This document shows, one piece after another, positions 43,886 to 53,467 of a DNA stretch of 64,000 nucleotides. A program made the position numbers and the translations under genes. Numbering within the stretch: position 1 is the stretch's first letter; every line of letters begins with the position of its first letter. The notes beneath the pieces are model-generated. The model was not told the origin of the DNA. It was given only the letters and a program-made list of their open reading frames with translations, and made no database searches. This DNA comes from Staphylococcus agnetis (GTDB lineage: Bacteria; Bacillota; Bacilli; Staphylococcales; Staphylococcaceae), in assembly GCF_002901865.1 (NCBI RefSeq), contig NZ_PPQF01000009.1, positions 1 to 64,000 on the forward strand, in the 5' to 3' direction.

Positions 43886-44004
43886 GATTTCACCTCATTT
43901 TCATTTTATATGTTAATATCTAGCTTTTGAAGTCAAAACTATAGAAATGGCATAGAATTCAACGTATGTTTAATCAAGCATTTCACTTCATAAATAGCAT
44001 TAGA

Positions 44005-44038
44005 TAAAAAAGAAACACCAGAAGCAACCTTCTGGTGT
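44005..44038 (-). terminator. Terminator of the rplU-prp-rpmA operon
   Basis: A 10-bp perfect stem (ACACCAGAAG with CTTCTGGTGT, 44015-44024 and 44029-44038) is followed on the minus strand by TTTCTTTTTT. It starts about 15 bases after the rpmA stop. Confidence 0.88.
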
Positions 44039-44053
44039 GTGTATGTGGACAAA

Positions 44054-44338
44054 TTATTCAGCAACTGCATATACAGATACTTGTTTTTTGTCGCGACCTT
44101 TACGTTCAAATTTTACAACGCCGTCGATTTTAGCGAATAATGTGTCATCGCCGCCACGACCTACGTTTTCACCTGGGTAAATTTTTGTTCCACGTTGACG
44201 GAATAAAATTGATCCACCAGTAACAAATTGACCATCTGCACGTTTAGCACCTAAACGTTTTGATTCAGAGTCACGTCCGTTTTTTGTAGAACTTACCCCT
44301 TTTTTAGATGCGAAAAATTGTAAGTTTAATTTAAGCAT
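44054..44338 (-). CDS. rpmA: 50S ribosomal protein L27
   Basis: A 94-residue L27 with the Firmicute N-terminal extension MLKLNLQFF that is cut after Phe9 by Prp to expose ASKKGVSST, the peptide reaching the peptidyl transferase centre. The core [21 protein letters not shown] is unmistakable. It is the last gene of the rplU-prp-rpmA operon, ten bases after prp. Confidence 0.98.
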   Translation of the reverse strand: MLKLNLQFFASKKGVSSTKNGRDSESKRLGAKRADGQFVTGGSILFRQRGTKIYPGENVGRGGDDTLFAKIDGVVKFERKGRDKKQVSVYAVAE

Positions 44339-44348
44339 GAGTTACACC

Positions 44349-44669
44349 TCACTTATAATTTAATTTAATGTAGTCTTTATATTCTTCTTCGATTGTTTGT
44401 AAAGATATTAACATAGATTGTAAGATTAACTGTGCTTTTTCATTAGATGTATCTACGCTACGGAAATGAAAATAGCCTCCGTCATCACTATAATCTATAT
44501 CAGGTCTTTCAGAAGTTAATCCTATAATAGCATTGACGCTACCGAAAAGTACAGCTGATGCGCCTGCACACACAATATCTTGTCCATGTTCAGCAAAATC
44601 TGCATGTCCTTCCATTATCACATCTGTGACCTGTCCGTCATCATTTAACTTAATATCAACGTTAATCAT
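44349..44669 (-). CDS. prp: Ribosomal-processing cysteine protease Prp
   Basis: A 106-residue Prp. The catalytic dyad is His22 (MEGHADF) and Cys34 (DIVCAGASAVLFG), with the spacing of the family. It removes the N-terminal extension of L27 encoded by the next gene. It starts two bases after the rplU stop with only a weak ribosome site, so translation is probably coupled to rplU. Confidence 0.96.
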   Translation of the reverse strand: MINVDIKLNDDGQVTDVIMEGHADFAEHGQDIVCAGASAVLFGSVNAIIGLTSERPDIDYSDDGGYFHFRSVDTSNEKAQLILQSMLISLQTIEEEYKDYIKLNYK

Positions 44670-44671
44670 AA

Positions 44672-44980
44672 TTAAAGGCTAATTTTGTCGATTGTTAACT
44701 TCGTATATGGTTGACGGTGACCTTTTTTACGTTTAGAGTCTTTACGACGACGGTAAGTAAATACAGTGATTTTTTTACCACGACCGTGTTTGTTAATTTT
44801 CGCAGATACTGTTGCACCTTCGATTGTTGGCGCGCCAACAGTGATGCTATCTCCACCTACGAATAAGACTTTATCAAAAGTAAAAGTATCGCCTTCATTA
44901 CCGTTTAATTTTTCAACGTAAATTTCTTGACCTTCTTCTACTTTGATTTGTTTTCCACCTGTTTCAATAATAGCAAACAT
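44672..44980 (-). CDS. rplU: 50S ribosomal protein L21
   Basis: A 102-residue L21: [18 protein letters not shown] at the start and [20 protein letters not shown] near the end. The ATG at 44980 follows AGGAGGTG; a GTG three codons earlier lies within that ribosome site and is not used. It is the first gene of the operon, behind a leader that is likely autoregulatory. Confidence 0.98.
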   Translation of the reverse strand: MFAIIETGGKQIKVEEGQEIYVEKLNGNEGDTFTFDKVLFVGGDSITVGAPTIEGATVSAKINKHGRGKKITVFTYRRRKDSKRKKGHRQPYTKLTIDKISL

Positions 44981-45078
44981 ACTTTGCACCTCCTATAATT
45001 AAGTCACGCCATATATAGGTGACATCATGTACTTAAAACCTATATTTGAGCGGTTGTATGTAGCTAAAACTACTCAAC
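44981..45078 (-). promoter_or_regulatory. L21 leader (candidate autoregulatory 5' RNA)
   Basis: An approximately 98-base untranslated leader lies between the promoter and the rplU ATG. It carries complementary stretches such as TATAGGTTTT and a later CACCTATATATGG. Firmicute rplU operons have a known L21-binding leader in this position. The class call is by position; I could not run a covariance model. Confidence 0.55.
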
Positions 45079-45084
45079 TACTGC

Positions 45085-45113
45085 ATCATACCATCACTTG
45101 ATTTTGATGTCAA
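45085..45113 (-). promoter_or_regulatory. Promoter of rplU-prp-rpmA inside the mreD 3' end
   Basis: TTGACA (45108-45113) and TATGAT (45085-45090) on the minus strand are 17 bases apart. The -35 element is inside the final codons of mreD. Transcription should start near 45078. Confidence 0.85.
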
Positions 45114-45618
45114 TAGTTCTTTTGCGATTTTGACGGTAATCTAACAAGGTATAAATGAAGATGAGTAAAATGGCATTTAGCAGCAACGTTAAAGGTGCTC
45201 TAAAAAGTAAATAATCTAAAATATTAAAGTCAATCAAGCCTACCAAGTGATATAAGAACGCTACAAAAATATCAAGTACAATAACACTGACTAAAATCAC
45301 TAAGAATACTACTGCATGGTCTCGATAAAAAAGTGAAAAAAACTTTTCAACAAACAAAATCAGCATTAAATACGCTATTAAATAAACGCCATATATTTCA
45401 CCAAAGTATAGGTCGGTCATTAACCCTAGGAACATACCTAAAATCAATGCACTATACACATTTCTGTAAAAGGTCATTAATAATAGAATGATTAAAGTGA
45501 GACGCGGCACCATAATAAACTGGATGCCAAAAATCTTTATCGGCGACATCATCGTAAGAACCGTATCTAAATAAAAACATATGATCGCAACTATGAGGTA
45601 AACTGATGCACGTTTCAT
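45094..45618 (-). CDS. mreD: Rod-shape-determining protein MreD
   Basis: A 174-residue integral membrane protein with about five helices and the MreD family stretch MMSPIKIFGIQFIMVPRLTLI at residues 24-44 (read in two parts). It overlaps the mreC stop by four bases (ATGA). Cocci keep MreC and MreD without MreB; they take part in cell-wall growth at the membrane. The last codons contain the rplU promoter. Confidence 0.92.
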   Translation of the reverse strand: MKRASVYLIVAIICFYLDTVLTMMSPIKIFGIQFIMVPRLTLIILLLMTFYRNVYSALILGMFLGLMTDLYFGEIYGVYLIAYLMLILFVEKFFSLFYRDHAVVFLVILVSVIVLDIFVAFLYHLVGLIDFNILDYLLFRAPLTLLLNAILLIFIYTLLDYRQNRKRTIDIKIK

Positions 45619-46451
45619 GATGCATCCTCCTCAGAACGATCTACTGTTTTAGGATCACGTTTTGCAACATAAACTGTGCCGATTTGATTAATATTTGCAC
45701 CTGTTTTCACTACCACTTGTTTAGACAATCCATACTGATCATTTTGAACTTTTTCAACTTCTCCTACAAAAATGCCCCGTGGTAATTGATCACCTAAACC
45801 ACTTGTAATCACTTTATCTCCTTTAGACAACTTATGACTGTTATCAATATCTGAAATAATGAGTCGGTCCGATTTTTCATCATAATGATCAATTAAACCA
45901 AAAGCTTCTTTGTCTTTATTTAATATATGTACGGAAAGTCGATTTGTACGCCCTTTTGTAGATATTAAATTGACTTGTGCTGAGAATTGATTAACTTTTG
46001 TCACGCGCCCAATCAAACCATTGGGTGTTAATACTGCCATGTTTTCTGTAATACCTGACTTTGCGCCTTTATCAATGATTAATGTATTCATCCATTGATC
46101 AGGATGCCGTGCGATAACGTTGACAGCCATAGGATCATATTTAGAAATATCACTGATTTTTAAATCATCACGTAACTGCTTGTTTTCAGCTTGAAGTCGT
46201 TGGTTATCAGATTTAAGTTGGTTTTCTGATTGCGATGGTTGTGCTTCGTTATGAAAAATGGCTTTTGTAGTCGCAGAAATGACTTGCATAGGATATGAAA
46301 AGACGCGTTGACCAAACGAAATAGAATCACCTGCATATTGCTCAGGAATGGATTGTGAGTGTGAACGTATTGACAATCCAATTAAAGCTATAAAAATAAT
46401 GAGCGCACAAAACAACACGATTAATTTATTATTTTTAAAAAAATGAGACAA
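45615..46451 (-). CDS. mreC: Rod-shape-determining protein MreC
   Basis: A membrane protein of 278 residues. One N-terminal membrane anchor (about residues 9-27), a coiled coil (SQSENQLKSDNQRLQAENKQ, about 74-93) and the beta-barrel MreC domain are present. I choose the TTG at 46451 (reading MSHFFKNNKL), because GAGGTG lies six bases upstream and this matches the usual staphylococcal N-terminus; a GTG at 46460 would sit inside that site. It scaffolds wall synthesis from the outer membrane face. Confidence 0.9.
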   Translation of the reverse strand: MSHFFKNNKLIVLFCALIIFIALIGLSIRSHSQSIPEQYAGDSISFGQRVFSYPMQVISATTKAIFHNEAQPSQSENQLKSDNQRLQAENKQLRDDLKISDISKYDPMAVNVIARHPDQWMNTLIIDKGAKSGITENMAVLTPNGLIGRVTKVNQFSAQVNLISTKGRTNRLSVHILNKDKEAFGLIDHYDEKSDRLIISDIDNSHKLSKGDKVITSGLGDQLPRGIFVGEVEKVQNDQYGLSKQVVVKTGANINQIGTVYVAKRDPKTVDRSEEDAS

Positions 46452-46628
46452 CCTCAACACCTCAATATGTAATTGTAAATAACACTCATTATTTTATATC
46501 ACTATGACAATGAAATAAAGCCACAAGAGATAATTATTCTAAAATAACTGGAATACTAATTGAAAGAAGATTGGATATACAAAATTGTTTTGTCCCAACC
46601 CTTAAGACTTTAAAACGACAATTAATAT

Positions 46629-46670
46629 TAAAAAGCCACCATAGTTCATATAAAGATGAATTATGGTGAC
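46629..46670 (-). terminator. Terminator after the 47-residue gene at 46683
   Basis: The minus strand reads GTCACCATAATTCAT, a loop, then ATGAACTATGGTGGC followed by five T. The stem lies at 46635-46670, 13 bases after the stop codon, and shields mreC from upstream transcription. Confidence 0.8.
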
Positions 46671-46682
46671 AAATAATATCAA

Positions 46683-46826
46683 TTATAGAGACTGACTGTC
46701 TTTTTTAGACTTATCGTTTTGTGGCGCATCTTCTTTGTATAAAGTTTCGTCCTTTCGCCATTGAGCAAATAACTTTTGCGCTTTTAATTGTTCATTGCTT
46801 TGTTGCGCATTATTTTCTGTAGACAT
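46683..46826 (-). CDS. Small hydrophilic protein of 47 residues
   Basis: A short frame, ATG at 46826 with AGGGTGAG four to five bases upstream, stop at 46683, then a strong terminator. It starts MSTENNAQQSNEQLKAQ, has a central FAQWRKDETLYKED and ends with a charged KKDSQSL. It is charged, Gln/Lys rich and without a membrane segment. The combination of ribosome site, plausible codon use and terminator makes it a real gene. I do not recognise the family, and the function is unknown. Confidence 0.7.
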   Translation of the reverse strand: MSTENNAQQSNEQLKAQKLFAQWRKDETLYKEDAPQNDKSKKDSQSL

Positions 46827-46896
46827 ATGACTCACCCTTTTTACAATTTTATTCAAGCCTAACGTATTTGAGATAAATTTTCAAATATCAGCGTCA

Positions 46897-47355
46897 TTAT
46901 TGATATGCTGTTATAGGATGCATTTCAATTTGATGTCCAAGTTGATTTAAGTCTGAATATAAATCATGCTCGGTCGTATAGACTCGTACATGGCGGCTTC
47001 CAAATTGATATATTATATATTGCGTGTCTCTCTCAGCAATTAAATATTTATCATCATAACCCATTCTAGAAAATGCATTAACTTGCATAAATTCATATTT
47101 ATCAATCCAATTAAAGAAATTACGCGCCTGACTTGAAGGAACATTTCTTAAAATTTCATTATCCTCAACGACATATTTTTTCCCTTCAGTTGGAATGATA
47201 AAACCGTCTTCATCTACATTTTGTTGTACTGTCGTTTGTAACGGATTCCATTTCGCTTGATTGATTTGAGGCACGTCTTTAATGACAAAAAATGCAATTA
47301 ATCCAATACATATGATAACGATAAACATTTTTATTAGACTTAAAATCAATTTCAT
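46897..47355 (-). CDS. Membrane-anchored protein, DUF4930-like
   Basis: A 152-residue protein starting at MKLILSLIKMF (ATG 47355, AAAGGAGG six to seven bases upstream). One N-terminal membrane helix (about residues 3-25) is followed by a roughly 125-residue extracytoplasmic part with no cysteine. I recall staphylococcal proteins of this shape as DUF4930; the assignment is tentative. Neighbours give no clue to the function. Confidence 0.7.
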   Translation of the reverse strand: MKLILSLIKMFIVIICIGLIAFFVIKDVPQINQAKWNPLQTTVQQNVDEDGFIIPTEGKKYVVEDNEILRNVPSSQARNFFNWIDKYEFMQVNAFSRMGYDDKYLIAERDTQYIIYQFGSRHVRVYTTEHDLYSDLNQLGHQIEMHPITAYQ

Positions 47356-47495
47356 TGATATGCCTCCTTTATCAATCAATTATAGATCATTTACTCACAT
47401 CCAACCTCATTCTATAGACTTAATTTAACCACGAGCGCAAGTCGGATGCAATTTTTATTTAAAATGCGTATATTAGAGTAAAGGAGTGACGATTA

Positions 47496-47657
47496 TTGAG
47501 CATACTTTCAATATTCTTAATTATATTACTTGTCGTATTACTATTTAGAGTAAGTGTTACGATAATAAGATTTTTAATCAAAGCCGGAATATTTGTTTTA
47601 ATCATTTACTTGTGTTATAAATTATTCATGTTGCTTGCTGAAAATTTTCAACTTTAA
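47496..47657 (+). CDS. Very small membrane protein of 53 residues, TTG start
   Basis: A plus-strand frame with TTG at 47496 preceded by AAAGGAG at nine bases. It reads MSILSIFLIILLVVLLF, then a short basic RVSVTIIRFLIKAG, a second hydrophobic segment FVLIIYLCYKLF and a short tail. Two membrane helices fill almost the whole protein. It has its own stretch between two minus-strand genes and ends at a terminator shared with radC. I do not recognise a family; a type I toxin-like or accessory membrane peptide cannot be told from sequence. Confidence 0.65.
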   Translation: MSILSIFLIILLVVLLFRVSVTIIRFLIKAGIFVLIIYLCYKLFMLLAENFQL

Positions 47658-47661
47658 TGTA

Positions 47662-47700
47662 AAACGTTATACGTAAAATTACGTATAGCGTTTATTTTTT
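47662..47700. terminator. Bidirectional terminator between the 53-residue gene and radC
   Basis: A 15-base stem (AAACGTTATACGTAA with TTACGTATAGCGTTT, one mismatch) is followed by TATTTTTT on the plus strand. The right arm contains the radC stop codon. Confidence 0.75.
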
Positions 47701-48375
47701 GTTTTCATCAATAATGACACATTCATAACATTGGTGTCCAATCACTATATGATCGAGTAGTTGAATCCCCATCGTGTCTCCACATGCTGCTAAACGTATG
47801 GTCGTTTCGATATCTGCAGAAGATGGTGTTGGGTCACCAGATGGATGATTATGTGCCACAATGATCGCATGCGCTGAATATTTAAGCGCGATTTTAAAAA
47901 CTTCCCTTGGATGAATGATAGCACTATTCAAAGTGCCTTTAAATAATGTTTCTTGATGAATGATTTGATGTTTAGTATTTAAAATGAACACGATAAAATG
48001 TTCTTGCTTTTCAAATTGAAGTTGAGGATATAACATGGCTGCGATTTGATCAGGATGTTTAATCATTTGTGAGTTGTTTTTATCAACTTTAAAATTTAAA
48101 CGTCGCGCTAATTCAAAAGCTGCCAACAATGTCGTGCTTTTACTTGTCCCGAGACCTTCAAAAGTTACTAATTCTTGCAATGAAATATTTTGTAAAGCGC
48201 TCAACGTCTTACTTTGGGACAATAAAGTGGTTGCAATATCTAAACTCGATCGCCCTTTGCTACCAGTGTTAATTAATATGGCTAACAATTCTGTATTAGA
48301 TAGCGCTTGAGCACCTGAATGAATTAAACGCTCTTTGGGCATTTCTTCAGGAGATAAATCTTTGATGCGGGTCAT
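47692..48375 (-). CDS. radC: RadC family JAB-domain protein
   Basis: A 227-residue RadC. It has N-terminal helix-hairpin-helix elements and a C-terminal JAB1/MPN metalloprotease-like domain with AIIVAHNHPSGDPTPSSAD (about residues 170-188). The historic DNA-repair label is not well supported in any species. The ATG at 48375 has AGGAGG six bases upstream and overlaps the comC stop (ATGA). Its stop lies within a bidirectional terminator. Confidence 0.93.
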   Translation of the reverse strand: MTRIKDLSPEEMPKERLIHSGAQALSNTELLAILINTGSKGRSSLDIATTLLSQSKTLSALQNISLQELVTFEGLGTSKSTTLLAAFELARRLNFKVDKNNSQMIKHPDQIAAMLYPQLQFEKQEHFIVFILNTKHQIIHQETLFKGTLNSAIIHPREVFKIALKYSAHAIIVAHNHPSGDPTPSSADIETTIRLAACGDTMGIQLLDHIVIGHQCYECVIIDENKK

Positions 48376-49085
48376 ATGACACCTCCTAACCATACATTCA
48401 ACAGTGGATAACAATAAGCAACAATAAAAAATGATAGTGTGATAAAAGGAACAAGGGGGATATAATGCTTATCAGATAAAAATGGAGCGTAAAATGGATA
48501 ACATAAATATGCTAAAGGAAAAGTAAACCATATTGTGTAAAGGACGAATGGGACAGGTAAGATCGTAAATAGAATCATCAAAAGTTTAATGTCACCAAAT
48601 CCTATGAAGTGGTGAAATACAATTCCTATGACTAGAAGTATGCTTATACATAAACATGTAAGAAGAGAAAAATGAAACTGGCCTGGTCTCATGATTGCTA
48701 CCATCACTAGTAATAATAGCAAAAGACGATGTGGGACAATATAAGACTGAACATCAATGAAACTCATCGTCAGTAAAATGAAGCTCAAAAGATAAAAATA
48801 CATTGTTTCGATTTGAAATGCATGTGTAAAAATTAAAAAACTTGTGAACGCGCCTAAGCATTCACCGACCCATAAAAAACGTGGTATTTGGTAATGACAG
48901 TAAAAACATCTCCCTTTGAGTAAAATGAAACTCATTATTGGAATGAGCATCCACCACCTTAAAGTTTTAAAACAATGGTTACATTTTGACCGTGAAAATA
49001 ATTGTTTCCAATGATGTAAACGATATCGCGAAACACATAATAGAAAACTCATTAAACAACTTCCAAAATAGCATTGTAAAATCAT
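48372..49085 (-). CDS. comC: Prepilin leader peptidase ComC (type IV)
   Basis: A 237-residue polytopic A24-family prepilin peptidase. Two CxxC pairs (Cys35/38 and Cys60/63) form the zinc-type cytoplasmic loop. The catalytic aspartates lie in SFIDVQSYIVPH and HFIGFGDIKLLM. It would cut and methylate the ComG pseudopilins needed for DNA uptake. The start at 49085 follows GGGAGG; a 20-codon longer frame has no site. In staphylococci the comC-radC pairing beside folC is conserved. Confidence 0.9.
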   Translation of the reverse strand: MILQCYFGSCLMSFLLCVSRYRLHHWKQLFSRSKCNHCFKTLRWWMLIPIMSFILLKGRCFYCHYQIPRFLWVGECLGAFTSFLIFTHAFQIETMYFYLLSFILLTMSFIDVQSYIVPHRLLLLLLVMVAIMRPGQFHFSLLTCLCISILLVIGIVFHHFIGFGDIKLLMILFTILPVPFVLYTIWFTFPLAYLCYPFYAPFLSDKHYIPLVPFITLSFFIVAYCYPLLNVWLGGVI

Positions 49086-49177
49086 GATGACCTCCCTCAC
49101 ATAAAGTATACATGACGGCAGGCAATAAATATAAATTTCGATCACTCTTATTTTCCCACGTTTAATTGACTATATAA

Positions 49178-49240
49178 TTAAAAACGCGCCTAAAGTACTT
49201 GAAAAATTGTAATAATCTTTCAAAGTTTAAGCACGTTTTT
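49178..49240 (-). terminator. Terminator after folC
   Basis: A long imperfect stem (TAAAAACGTGCTTAAACTTTGAAA paired with a matching arm at 49180-49205) ends in GTTTTTAATT on the minus strand. It lies 16 bases past the folC stop and divides valS-folC from comC-radC. Confidence 0.7.
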
Positions 49241-49255
49241 AATAAACTGTATTAA

Positions 49256-50518
49256 TTAGTATCCCATCTTAGCTTTGACTTCACTTATGAAGTACAAACT
49301 TCCAGTTATTAATAACGCTTCACCTTGATAATTTTTAATGAAGTCGACATAGTCATCGATTAAAGTTTTGTCTTTAAACTCTACTTCATCATAAAGTGTT
49401 TGTTTCGGTAAAGCTTTAGGAAATTCAAAGCCAGTAACATAAAAATGGTTTGCAATCGTATTAAAAGCAGTTAACATCGAAGAAATAGGTTTACCTTTAA
49501 TAGCAGAAAACAAAATATCGACTTTATCAAGACCATAATAACGACCAATCGTATCGACAAGCGCATCTACACTTTCTTTGTTATGCGCACCATCAATAAT
49601 AATTAAAGGGCTGTCATTTACTTTTTCGATTCGCCCTTTCCACTGTACACTTTCTATACCTTGAATCATCTTATTAAAATCAATATCAATGATTTGTCGT
49701 TCAAATAGATCAATCAATGCTGTAATAGCTAAAGCAGCGTTTTCTTTTTGATGTTCTCCTAGCATTTTTAAGGCAATATTTTCCATTTCATAGTCTTTAT
49801 ATCTATACGTAAATTCATCTGCTTCTGACACTACTAAAATATCTCGGTCATACTCCATTGCTGGGGCATTTAAATCGATCGCGAGTTGTCTCAAATATTT
49901 TAAAGCTTCTTCATTTTTAACTGCGTATATAACCGGTGTATGTGGCTTAATAATAGCACCTTTGTCTTTTGCTATATCTAAATAAGAATGGCCCAGAATA
50001 TCCGTATGATCTAGTCCTATGCTTGTTAAGACGCTTAAGATAGGTTGAATAACATTCGTCGAGTCATTTTTAACACCTAACCCTGCTTCAACGATGACGA
50101 AATCAACGGGATGTATCTCACCAAAGTAGAGATACATCATGGTTGTTATGATTTCAAATTCCGTTGCAACACCTAAATCCGTCTCTTGTTCCATTGCTTC
50201 ACTTACAGGTTTTACGCGTGCTACTAGCGCTACAATTGCATCATTTGATATTGGTTCACCATTCAAACTGATACGCTCATTGAATGTTTCAATATAAGGA
50301 GATGTGAATGTGCCGACTTCATAACCATTATTAACAAGCGCTGTACGTAAATACGCAACAGTTGAACCTTTGCCGTTTGTACCCCCAACATGAATTGCTT
50401 TAATATTACGTTCAGGGTGATTTAAGCGACTTAACATCCATTCCATGCGTTTCACACCAGGTTTTATGCCGAATTTTGTACGTTCGTGTATCCAATATAA
50501 ACTATCTAGATAATTCAT
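49256..50518 (-). CDS. folC: Folylpolyglutamate synthase / dihydrofolate synthase
   Basis: A 420-residue Mur-ligase-family enzyme. The P-loop is HVGGTNGKGSTVAYLR (about residues 41-56); the folate loop FTSPYIETFNERI near 75 and VEAGLGVKNDSTNV near 142 follow, and IIIDGAHNKESVDAL lies near 302. It adds glutamate to dihydropteroate and folates. It begins 11 bases after valS, the usual Bacilli order. Confidence 0.95.
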   Translation of the reverse strand: MNYLDSLYWIHERTKFGIKPGVKRMEWMLSRLNHPERNIKAIHVGGTNGKGSTVAYLRTALVNNGYEVGTFTSPYIETFNERISLNGEPISNDAIVALVARVKPVSEAMEQETDLGVATEFEIITTMMYLYFGEIHPVDFVIVEAGLGVKNDSTNVIQPILSVLTSIGLDHTDILGHSYLDIAKDKGAIIKPHTPVIYAVKNEEALKYLRQLAIDLNAPAMEYDRDILVVSEADEFTYRYKDYEMENIALKMLGEHQKENAALAITALIDLFERQIIDIDFNKMIQGIESVQWKGRIEKVNDSPLIIIDGAHNKESVDALVDTIGRYYGLDKVDILFSAIKGKPISSMLTAFNTIANHFYVTGFEFPKALPKQTLYDEVEFKDKTLIDDYVDFIKNYQGEALLITGSLYFISEVKAKMGY

Positions 50519-50529
50519 ACCCTATACTC

Positions 50530-53160
50530 CTAAGCTTTTAGTTGTTCGATTCTTGATTGAACACCGTCAAATTTTTCTTGATATTGCGCTTTTTTTGCAC
50601 GTTCTTCATTAATGACTTTTTCAGGTGCTTTATTAACAAAATTCTCATTTGATAATTTTTTATTCACACGGTCTAACTCTTTTTGCCATTTATCAAGCTC
50701 TTTTTCAAGTCTCGCGATTTCTTTATCCATATCAATTAAACCTTCTAATGGAAGAATAACTTCACCTGCACTCACTACAGAAGTCATTGCTTTTTCAGGA
50801 ATAGACACTTCAGTACTTATTTCTAATTCACTCGGATTACAGAAACGCTCTAAGTAATGTTGATTTGCAATTAACAATGCTTTTGTTGCGTCATTTTTAG
50901 CCTGAATTTTAATAGGAATTGCTTTAGATAAAGGTGTATTCACCTCTAGTCGTGATTGACGAACGGACTTAATAATTTCAACAAGCTGTTGCATGATTTG
51001 TTTACTTTCTGAGAACATCAATGCATTATTTACAGTTGGCCATTCGCTTGTGACAATAGATTCGCCTTCATGTGGTAAGTTTTGCCAAATATGCTCTGTT
51101 ACAAATGGCATAAAAGGATGAAGTAAGCGCATCATACGGTCAAGTGTATAACTTAAAACGGATCGCGTTACATTTTTTTGATTCTCATCATCACCATTCA
51201 TTGGTATTTTACTCATTTCAATATACCAATCACAGAATTCATCCCAAATAAAGTTATAAAGTACTCTACCTACTTCACCGAATTCATATTTATCACTTAA
51301 GTGCGTCACTGTTTCAATAGTTTCATTCAAGCGTGTTAAAATCCATTGATCTGCGACTGATAAATCTTGAGTTAAGTCAATATCTTCATATTTGAACGTT
51401 TCGCCGATATTCATTAAGCTAAAACGCGCAGCATTCCAAATTTTATTGATGAAATTCCATACGGATTCAACTTTTTCTGTAGAATAGCGTAAATCATGCC
51501 CTGGTGATGAACCTGTAGCTAAGAAGAATCTTAAACTATCCGCACCATACTGATCAATGACATCCATAGGATCTACACCATTTCCTAAAGATTTACTCAT
51601 TTTTCTACCATCTTCAGCACGAACCAAACCATGTAATAACACATCATTGAATGGTTTTTGACCTGTAAATTCTAAACCTTGGAATATCATACGTGCGACC
51701 CAGAAGAAAATAATATCATATCCTGTTACAAGTACATTGGTTGGATAATAACGTTTAAAATCTTGCGCCTCTTCATCTGGCCAACCAAGCGTTGAAAATG
51801 GCCATAATGCACTTGAGAACCACGTATCAAGGACATCTTCATCTTGTGTCCAATTGTGGGCATCTTTAGGTGCATGTTCACCAACATAAATTTCACCGGT
51901 TTCATTATGATACCAAGCCGGAATTTGATGCCCCCACCATAATTGACGAGAAATTGTCCAATCTCTAATCTCTTCCATCCATCGATTAAAAGTTTTCTCA
52001 AAACGAGCTGGCACAAATTCAATACGGCCATCACCTTTTTGATTATCTAATGCTTGTTGAGCTAAAGGTGCCATTTTAACAAACCATTGTGTAGATAAAT
52101 AAGGTTCCACCACTGCACCTGTACGTTCAGAATGACCGACAGAATGCACATGATCTTCAATTTTAATTACAAGGCCTTCAGCTTCTAAGTCCGCAACGAG
52201 TTTTTTACGACATTCAAAGCGATCTAGTCCTGCATATTCACCTGCTAAATCATTCATATGACCCGATTCATCCATTACCACGATGCGTTCAAGTTCATGA
52301 CGATTTCCGATTTCAAAGTCATTTGGGTCATGTGCAGGTGTCACTTTCATCGCACCACTACCGAAATCTTTATCTACATAGCTATCTGCAATAATAGGTA
52401 ATTCGCGACCTACGCGTGGTAAGATAACTTTTTTACCAATCACATCCTGATAGCGTGAATCATCTGGATTTACAACAATTGCTGTATCACCTAACATCGT
52501 TTCTGGACGCGTTGTAGCGATTTCAATATATCCTTCTCCATCAGCAAAAGGATATTTAAAATGATAAAATTTACCGTTGACATCTTCATGTACCACTTCG
52601 ATATCTGATAATGCGGTACGTGCTTCTGGATCCCAGTTAATAATGCGTTCTCCGCGATAAATTAATCCTTTGTTGTACATATCAACAAAAACTTTTCGTA
52701 CCGCTTTACTCAAACCTTCATCTAATGTAAAACGTTCACGGGAATAATCAAGACCCAAACCAAGTTTTGCCCATTGTTGACGGATAAAGTCTGCATATTC
52801 TTCTTTCCAATCCCAAGCTTTTTCAAGGAATTTTTCGCGTCCGATATCATGACGTGAAATACCTTCTTCTTTCATTTTTGCCTCAACTTTAGCCTGAGTC
52901 GCAATACCTGCATGATCCATACCTGGTAGATACAATGTGTCATAACCTTGCATACGCTTCATGCGCGTTAAAATATCTTGCAAAGTTGTATCCCAAGCAT
53001 GTCCTAAATGCAACTTACCTGTAACATTTGGGGGTGGGATGACAATTGTATATGTTGGTTTCGTTTGATCTCCTGTAGGTTTAAAAAGTGATTGGTCTAA
53101 CCACTCTTGATAACGACCCGCTTCAACTTCTTGCGGATGATATTTAGGTTGCATTTCCAT
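50530..53160 (-). CDS. valS: Valyl-tRNA synthetase
   Basis: An 876-residue class I ValRS. HIGH motif is [16 protein letters not shown] (about residues 47-62), KMSKS is [11 protein letters not shown] near 522, the editing domain lies at about 190-350, and the C-terminal coiled coil ends in [15 protein letters not shown]. Start: ATG at 53160, GGAGGG nine bases upstream; a 30-codon extension would run through the T-box terminator and is false. It is controlled by a valine T-box. Confidence 0.97.
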   Translation of the reverse strand: MEMQPKYHPQEVEAGRYQEWLDQSLFKPTGDQTKPTYTIVIPPPNVTGKLHLGHAWDTTLQDILTRMKRMQGYDTLYLPGMDHAGIATQAKVEAKMKEEGISRHDIGREKFLEKAWDWKEEYADFIRQQWAKLGLGLDYSRERFTLDEGLSKAVRKVFVDMYNKGLIYRGERIINWDPEARTALSDIEVVHEDVNGKFYHFKYPFADGEGYIEIATTRPETMLGDTAIVVNPDDSRYQDVIGKKVILPRVGRELPIIADSYVDKDFGSGAMKVTPAHDPNDFEIGNRHELERIVVMDESGHMNDLAGEYAGLDRFECRKKLVADLEAEGLVIKIEDHVHSVGHSERTGAVVEPYLSTQWFVKMAPLAQQALDNQKGDGRIEFVPARFEKTFNRWMEEIRDWTISRQLWWGHQIPAWYHNETGEIYVGEHAPKDAHNWTQDEDVLDTWFSSALWPFSTLGWPDEEAQDFKRYYPTNVLVTGYDIIFFWVARMIFQGLEFTGQKPFNDVLLHGLVRAEDGRKMSKSLGNGVDPMDVIDQYGADSLRFFLATGSSPGHDLRYSTEKVESVWNFINKIWNAARFSLMNIGETFKYEDIDLTQDLSVADQWILTRLNETIETVTHLSDKYEFGEVGRVLYNFIWDEFCDWYIEMSKIPMNGDDENQKNVTRSVLSYTLDRMMRLLHPFMPFVTEHIWQNLPHEGESIVTSEWPTVNNALMFSESKQIMQQLVEIIKSVRQSRLEVNTPLSKAIPIKIQAKNDATKALLIANQHYLERFCNPSELEISTEVSIPEKAMTSVVSAGEVILPLEGLIDMDKEIARLEKELDKWQKELDRVNKKLSNENFVNKAPEKVINEERAKKAQYQEKFDGVQSRIEQLKA

Positions 53161-53415
53161 AGTTTTAATCCCTCCGTAAAATAAAAAAGAACATCTGTCC
53201 TGATATAGGACGGATGTTCCGTGGTACCACCTATTTTCAATAGTATACACTATTGCACTCTAATGATTAACGCTCATGAGACGCTTTAACTTACTCCGAT
53301 GGTTCAGTTAAAGTACACGTGGGCTACCTTCAATAAGACTTTTATGCATTCACAGCACCATGCACTCTCTTAAAAAAGTGACTTACCTACTCTTCCCAAA
53401 TTTAATATTTAATTC
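53161..53415 (-). promoter_or_regulatory. T-box riboswitch, valine type, upstream of valS
   Basis: The T-box AGGTGGTACCACGG lies at 53219-53232. The terminator hairpin (GAACATCCGTCCT with AGGACAGATGTTC, then six T) is at 53183-53219. The Stem I apical motif GGTGCTGTGA is present, and the specifier context TTGAAG-GTA-GCC places GTA (valine) at 53325-53327. Confidence 0.93.
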
Positions 53416-53421
53416 ATTATT

Positions 53422-53450
53422 ATAGTATACTGAATCCATAATGAAGTCAA
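53422..53450 (-). promoter_or_regulatory. Promoter of the valS leader
   Basis: TTGACT (53445-53450) and TACTAT (53422-53427) on the minus strand are 17 bases apart, starting the T-box transcript near 53415. It lies within 20 bases of the divergent tag ATG. Confidence 0.7.
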
Positions 53451-53467
53451 TAATTGGAGTGATATTT

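Noticed and set aside
53398-53467. A separate tag promoter overlapping the valS promoter
   Set aside because: TATAGT/TATACT can serve as -10 on the plus strand, but no acceptable -35 was found; left uncalled.
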